Below are positions 50,926 to 56,343 of a stretch of 56,343 nucleotides of DNA, piece after piece. The number at the start of each line of letters is the position of its first letter. The first letter of the stretch is position 1. Under the pieces are notes generated by a model that did not search any database, had not been told where the DNA came from, and was given only the letters and a program-made list of their open reading frames with translations. Source of the DNA: Bdellovibrionales bacterium (GTDB taxonomy: Bacteria; Bdellovibrionota; Bdellovibrionia; Bdellovibrionales; UBA1609); assembly GCA_016716765.1 (NCBI GenBank), contig JADJVA010000013.1, positions 1 to 56,343 of the forward strand, written 5' to 3'. The position numbers were made by a program, and so were the translations under genes.

Positions 50926-51391
50926 GATGAATGAAAACGATCAAAATGGAGTTCTCATTGTCTCAGGCAGTTTGGGTGGAGTTCTTCTTCTTTTAAAAGT
51001 AGCCAAACTCTTGCCCATGGTTCTCTTAGGCCTTTTTTTTGGCCTGGTTTTAACTGGAGCCTGGGGACTTCAAAAATCCATACGGGTAAAGTGCTTCATC
51101 TTTTTTTCCAACTTCATGGTCCCCTTATCACTCGTGATTTTCATCTTTGGATTTCCAACGCATGGTCACATCTACTGGGGGATCTTTGAGTATCAGTGGG
51201 GAATAGATCTCTTCCACTGGGGAGCCTCGTCTTATAACAACTGGATTGAGACAGGACCATTTTTCGGATGGATCAAAAAATTCCTCAAATTGAAGTCCTT
51301 CTCCACAGTTGATGTCCAGCTCTACTTGTTAAAGATTTTTCTCATAGGTCTTTTGTCTCAACTTGGATTTCTCTTCCTCAACATCTTTTGA
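50909..51391 (+). CDS. Multi-pass membrane protein of the transfer region
   Basis: The protein is up to 160 aa; an internal ATG 50924 is an alternative start. About four hydrophobic helices (GGVLLLLKVAKLLPMVLLGL; FIFFSNFMVPLSLVIFIFGF; LLKIFLIGLLSQLGFLFLNIF) separate a conserved loop YWGIFEYQWGIDLFHWG. No family is recognised. It overlaps both neighbours, and its partner is probably the coupling protein that starts at its stop codon. Confidence 0.65.
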   Translation: MSSKNRMNENDQNGVLIVSGSLGGVLLLLKVAKLLPMVLLGLFFGLVLTGAWGLQKSIRVKCFIFFSNFMVPLSLVIFIFGFPTHGHIYWGIFEYQWGIDLFHWGASSYNNWIETGPFFGWIKKFLKLKSFSTVDVQLYLLKIFLIGLLSQLGFLFLNIF

Positions 51392-53051
51392 GAGGGGCAC
51401 TGTCGAAAAACCTCATGGCCCCTTTGGCCGATGGGTTCTATCAGTGCCTAAAGCCCCTTCTCGATTCTGTTTTCTTGAGGTCCTTAAAGCTGGACACTCC
51501 TCAAAGGGAGAGTTTTTTGAAGGTAGGATTTTCAGGTCTATTTATCTTGTCAGGCGTTTTTGAACAATTCTCAGACGTCGCTCCCATGATTCAGGCCGCA
51601 GCTCTCCCCTATTTCCTTTTCCCACTGTTAGGAGTCTCCATTCTCCACATGTCTCCCCTTTTGGCGAAAGCCATTCTTAAGGCTTCAGAAGATCGGATTC
51701 CTCTTGAGGACGAAATTTTGATCGGTCACAAAATTGGAAACAAAAATGAGCCTGTCTATTTAACCAAGGCCAATCTCAATTATCATGTTCAGCTCATCGG
51801 CGGCAGTGGTGCTGGAAAAACCACCTTGATTCAGGTCATTCTCAAAAGTCTGATACCAAAAAAAATGGGCATCATCTTTGTCGATCTCAAAGCCGACTTT
51901 GATACGATTCAATGGATCAAAAATGAAGCCCAAAGATCTGATCGATTGAAAGATCTCGAATTCTTCTGTCTCACTCAGCATAAAATTTCAAAGCCCTACA
52001 ATCCCATCAAACACGGCACACCTCAGGAAATTCTCTCTCAGATCATGAACTCACTCGATTGGTCTGAGGAATATTATAAGAAAACCGCCTCCCGAGCTCT
52101 CTCAGATCTTCTCTTAGCTCTTTGTCAAATCAGAGATCAGGAGGTGTTCCATTCACTCTCTCAGATTTGGCTCACTATCTCTCTCATCCTGATGAACTTG
52201 AAACTTTGGCCGTCTCTGAATTTTTGGACAATGAAACAAAAGAAACTCTCAGAAATAGAGCTGAGTCCCTAAGAGAAAAAGACGGATCGCGGCAAATTTC
52301 AGGACTTCTCTCCGATCTTATCAATATATATAGATCCTCAGCCGGCCCCCTCATCGGAAAAGAATCTCTCTCCCCTTCAGCCATTGATCTGAAAGAGACC
52401 ATCAAACAAGGCAAAATCACCTACTTTCTTCTCAACTCCATGGCCGACAAAGCGTCTTGCACCCAACTTGGAAAATTAGTTCTTCAAGATCTCATCAGAT
52501 CCGTAGGTCAAATCTATGACGAGGTCCCTGAAAAAGATCGACACCCCTGTCTATTAATCGTCGATGAGTTCGCAAGCTTTGCCACAGACAATTTCATCGA
52601 TCTTCTCAATAGAGCCAGAGGAGCAAAACTTGGAATCATGGTGGCCCACCAATCCCGAGGATCTCATGAAAGTCTCCCCACTTTTTGTGATCAATTAGAA
52701 AGAAACTGCAATACCAAACTGATTTTCGGAACCGACAGCCCCGATGACGCCGAGTACTTTGCCTCCATGGCCGGAACTCGAAGCATACAAAAATCAACGG
52801 TGCGTTATAAACAAGGACTACTTTGGGATCAAAATACAGGTGAAAAATCAGTCAGGGACACTGAGGAATTTGTCGTGCACCCAAATCAAATCCGACAACT
52901 CGGACAAGGACAGGTGTTGAAGATTTCGCGATTGCTAAGTGCCGAGGTTGTGATCACCAATGTTACCCCACCATCAGATAACGCTGCACGACCGAAGAAT
53001 AGTCTAGGAAATTTTTTACTTCACAAACTTTTTTTTGTTCGCTTAAATTAG
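51388..53051 (+). CDS. VirD4/TraG-type coupling ATPase, one-base break in this copy
   Basis: This is a T4SS coupling protein of about 555 aa after restoring one G near 52140 that copy A possesses. The N-terminus has one or two hydrophobic segments (GLFILSGVFEQ; YFLFPLLGVSILHM). Walker A QLIGGSGAGKTT is near residue 138, and Walker B LLIVDEFASFA near 389, followed by MVAHQSRGS and NTKLIFGTDSP, as in TraD/TraG TraM-recognition domains. It brings the DNA-protein substrate to the VirB channel and pumps DNA. Confidence 0.88.
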
Positions 53052-53105
53052 ATAAGGTTTAAGTATTCAGATAATAAACGATACGAACTTCAACTGGAGC
53101 TTTTT

Positions 53106-54119
53106 ATGACGCCTAAGATGACCGCTAAAGATGCCGCAGAATTTCTTGGGATATCTCTTCAAGGGATTAACAAAGCCTTGAAATCTAGAGATGTGACCTT
53201 CAAGAAATCAGCTAACAGAATATACTTCAGTCATGATGCAGCAAGAAAACGTTTTCAGCTGCCCGTAAAACAGAAGACCCTTGCGTTTCAAGTTGTAAAA
53301 GGTGGAACCGGAAAAACTGCAATTGGGCTAAACGTGGCGATAAGAGCGTCTCTGTACGGTCTACGAGTGCTCTGCATTGACATTGACCAACAAGGAAACC
53401 TTACGAATCTTCTTGGAATTGACGGTGAAGAATACAAATGCATGTTTGATGCTCTTACCGATCCAAAATTAGTTTTCTGATCTGATCATTTCAGCTCTTC
53501 CAGGTATCGACCTTGTTCCGAGCAACTTGGATAATGCTCTCCTTGAAAATACATTGGTTATAAAAAAAATTAGACTCGATAAGGTATATGAGCAAAGAAT
53601 CAAAGATGTTAAAGATCAATATGATCTAATAGTCCTTGATTGCCCTCCGGCACTAGGCGCTAACAACGCGGCCGCTGCATTAGCTAGCGACTTGGTTGTG
53701 TGCGTGGTTGATCCTGATAGCAATGCTATAAAAGGATTGCTGTACTCGTACCAGGAAATAACCCGTCTGGCAGAGGATAACGAACGAACCATACCTGTAA
53801 AAATTGTCCTCAATAAGTTTGATAAAAGAACAAGTCTTTCACACGACACGTTGGAAAAATTGATCAAGCATGAGGTTTTTGGTCCCATGCTTTACAAGTC
53901 ATATGTCGGCACAAATCAGCAAATTCCAAATGCTAGCGCCAGCTTAACATCGATTTTGACTCACTCAAAGACTCTAGCGCTAAGGTGGACATAGATCTAC
54001 TCACCAGAGAGATTTTGGAATTAGACCAAGCATTGGTACGCCGTAACCAAGAGAGGGAGTCAAAACCAAATAGTACCGGAGAGGCATCGGATATCATTTC
54101 TAACTCTTCAACCAATTAA
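53106..54119 (+). CDS. parA: ParA-type ATPase (copy B, frame-broken)
   Basis: This is the same gene as 8520-9536. It reads cleanly to about 53475, where one A of a short run is missing, and again from 53527. A second loss near 53955 shifts the end. Around the GANNAAAAL region, where copy A is broken, this copy is intact, so the two copies together give the full 337-aa protein. Confidence 0.85.
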
Positions 54120-54140
54120 ACACACACCGAGGAATTTAAA

Positions 54141-55997
54141 ATGCCAAGAATCGTTGAGGGTGAATCAAAATTAGGCCTGAAAAAGACGAACAAGGAGAGA
54201 CGCAGAGCGTGGGCTTCAATTGACGATGCCCTAGATGAGGCTTGCCGGTATTGATCACAAAAAAATTGAGAACAAAAAAACACATAGTGAAGTTAATCTC
54301 CAACCGCAAAACAACATTGATTTTGACAAGAGTCATTTAAATGAACGAGATTTGGCTACATCAGGAGCAACGCAATCCCCTGCCGCTGCTATTGACGAAA
54401 TCAACCTGGATGATTCTCGAAACGCCAGACCATTTCAACCCGGTTTTAACCCGGTTGAAACCGGGTTTGATAACGCGGTTATACATGACTCGATTGGAGG
54501 TAAAAATCAGTCGTCTCATGATCAGAATCAGAGGCCACGTATTAGCCAGACTCAAATTCGAGAAAAAACGATTAACCCGGTTAAACCAGATCTAATTAAC
54601 CCGGTTATCAATGTGGTAGCTTCTAACTCTGCAGAAAATGAAACCTCACCAGAAGGTGTCTATATTTCATCTGAAATCAATTTACCTGAAAAACCTACCT
54701 CCAAGTTACAAAATCCATCAAATAACCCGGTTAAACAACCCGGTTACAACCTGGTTGAAAAAAATGGTGTCGCCAAATTGAACGAGCTATTAAACCACCC
54801 GCCAGATCACCACATCAGAAAAAACTCAGCAGAAAGAAACCAGAACCATAATGGCGAACGACCAACCAGGTTACAACCGGGTTGCATAACCAGGTTACGA
54901 ATAAGCCCAAAAATGTCATATACAGAATCTGACTCCAAAATGAATATTGAACCCGGTTACAACCCGGTTCAATACCAGGTCGAGATCACCGCCATTGACA
55001 GGTATCAAACCCGGTTACTCGCAAACTACCCACGAATTTCAAAACCAGACCGGCTTTCTTCTTGAACGTAACCTGTGCTCCATCAGCAGGCATTGTCTGA
55101 CAATATTTGATTTTTCTCGTGGAGACCCTCGGCGGAGGATGGACTCAACCATGTTGAAACCAGCTATCAATTTTAGAACAAATTCTACAAATACCCTTTG
55201 AATCCGTGAGGTCATCATTTAAACGACTCATTGCGGCTCAATCTTCTTCATCCAATATTCCTCTCGCAAAAGGCGGTCGAGGCGCAATAAGGGAAAATTG
55301 AAATATCTAAAGAAGTTATGGCTGCCTATATGAAATTAACAATACTCAGAAGAGAAGGAAGAACTCTATCTAGCAGTTGATAAATTGGGTGTAGATCGAG
55401 GACAACACCCCCAGTTCTTACCGGGTTCAACACCAGCCGAAAGCCCCTCTAGTAGTAGTAGTGATATTAATAATAAGAATACTACTAATACTATCGGCCC
55501 TGAATCCAAGCGACAGGACCTCCCCCGGAGACTGGCTTCAGATCCAAACTCCAGAGAATGTGAAGGCCATCGGTTTTGGTCAAACTCAAATCAAACAACT
55601 CTTCCAACTGGGTACCTTATCCGCATCAGAGGTTTAAGGAGTCGCTGGAGGCTTTTGCTTCGATTTTAGATGTCGGAGGGATCAGCAGACATGGATCAAA
55701 GCTTGCCTTTCTGATGGGGCATTCTCAAACGTTCTGGAGCCTACATTTCTGAAGGTCTGGTCAACGAGCTCCAAGGTCCAGGTGGAAAACAACGAGCAGC
55801 GAAGGAGAGGAGATGGCGGATCTCAAAAGCGCAAAGCTCAGGACAAGCTCACAGCTAAAAGCTCAGGAGATCGCCTCTCACATGACAGAGAGGAGAAGCT
55901 TTCACTTGTTCCTGCATTCGGACTGGTCAAGATGGGCAGCGTTTCTCATGAGAGGCTCGTGATGGCCAAAATTGGTTGAGGACTCTCTAAATCTTAA
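54141..55997 (+). CDS. Winged-helix partition/replication protein (copy B, frame-broken)
   Basis: This is the same gene as 9558-11403. A two-base loss near 54244 and many indels after 54825 break it. It is valuable because it lacks the extra A found in copy A at 9889, proving that the N-terminal and C-terminal parts are one frame. The AACCCGGTT array is repeated here (54437 onward), with base errors in the later units. Confidence 0.8.
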
Positions 55998-56057
55998 AAA
56001 ACTACCCCCGGATCAGGTAGGGGACAAAGGGATCCAGTTTTTATGGAGGGAGGCAAG

Positions 56058-56343
56058 GTGGGTCAGTTTTGCAGAAAGCGATACAATTCAGAATATTACC
56101 TTCGCAACAAAGAGCGAATCAGAGAATATCAGCTCAAGGACAAGACTGAAATTCAACCCTCAATTGTTGAATCCCAACTCTCCTTGTTTGAAATTCAACG
56201 TGGTCCTCAAATCGCCGTCAACCTCGGAGTCAAACTTTCAAATTTGAGTTTCTTGTTGCTCCTCTCCCGATCTCCTTATTGCTGGAATCACTTACCTTTT
56301 TACTCCGTGAAGCAGTTGAATTTATCAGTCAAACAATTCAAAC
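56058..56343 (+). CDS. 5' part of the 11464-12285 membrane protein (copy B, runs off the window)
   Basis: It starts at GTG 56058 with AGGGAGG upstream and matches the start of the copy A gene (GQFCRKRYNSEYYLRNKERI). Indels near 56215 and 56270 break the frame, and the window ends inside the first hydrophobic segment. Confidence 0.7.
   Translation, partial: MGQFCRKRYNSEYYLRNKERIREYQLKDKTEIQPSIVESQLSLFEIQRGPQIAVNLGVKLSNLSFLLLLSRSPYCWNHLPFYSVKQLNLSVKQFK

Larger units (their letters stand above)
44125..56343 (+). repeat. Terminal direct repeat, copy B
   Basis: This is the second copy of 1-11748. It is clean from 44 kb to about 52 kb and increasingly damaged by indels after 54.8 kb, mirroring the damage at the other contig end. 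Using this copy for 44-52 kb and copy A for 8-12 kb yields intact frames for nearly all genes. The joined circle would be about 44.5 kb. Confidence 0.93.

Overview
The window reads as one circular conjugative-type plasmid of about 44.5 kb, written out slightly more than once. Bases 1-11748 and 44125-56343 are the same sequence in the same orientation, differing mainly by scattered one- or two-base indels plus one deletion of about 410 bp. The indels are densest at the two contig ends. This is what an uncircularised long-read assembly of a circle looks like, so most 'broken' genes in the two copies are probably assembly errors. For the secretion genes the 44-52 kb copy is the better one; for parA and the gene after it the 8-12 kb copy is better. 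No rRNA, tRNA or CRISPR array was seen. The host is a Gram-negative bacterium: there are signal peptides, lipoproteins and a VirB-type secretion system. A deep-branching proteobacterial or Bdellovibrionota-like host is possible, but that is a guess.

Backbone: a compact VirB/Tra-like type IV secretion operon (40.1-49.5 kb) encodes, in order, a lipoprotein, a second small lipoprotein, VirB2/TrbC pilin, a VirB3-VirB4 fusion ATPase, and VirB5-, VirB6-, VirB8-, VirB9- and VirB10-like proteins. A structured non-coding or overlapping region follows (49.5-50.1 kb). It holds 12-bp-phased GTACC repeats and two related long hairpins and may be the origin of transfer. Next come a replication-relaxation family protein, a membrane protein, a VirD4/TraG-type coupling ATPase, a ParA ATPase, and a large winged-helix protein whose own coding sequence carries 14 exact copies of the 9-mer AACCCGGTT or its complement, probably a centromere or replication array. 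No relaxase, VirB11 or classical Rep protein was recognised.

Accessory region (12.3-40 kb): a decapitated BrnT-like/CopG-type pair lies next to an IS21-family element (12858-15853). A second, probable three-gene toxin-antitoxin-like operon (16.2-17.3 kb) and a HigB/HigA pair (18.6-19.2 kb) follow. A 126-bp miniature derivative of the first IS21 element sits upstream of higBA. A small chromosomal-type cargo block encodes two SRPBCC proteins, a DUF1428 protein and one unknown protein. Then comes a three-deep nested stack: an IS3-family element inside an IS21-family element inside an IS1634-family element (22132-27752), with the two inner insertions resolved to the base by target duplications.

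The outer IS cuts into the end of an AT-rich eight-gene minus-strand operon (27.7-34.4 kb). This operon looks like a polymorphic toxin system: a 613-aa exported protein with a pre-toxin TG-like region and a C-terminal toxin domain, an overlapping immunity gene, then an orphan copy of the toxin domain with its own immunity gene truncated by the IS. Secreted coiled-coil proteins and a lipoprotein precede it, and one upstream gene has an amber codon inside its signal peptide. Further on are a secreted trypsin-like protease, a large cysteine-containing Gly/Ser-rich secreted protein, and a regulator with palindromic operators over its start.
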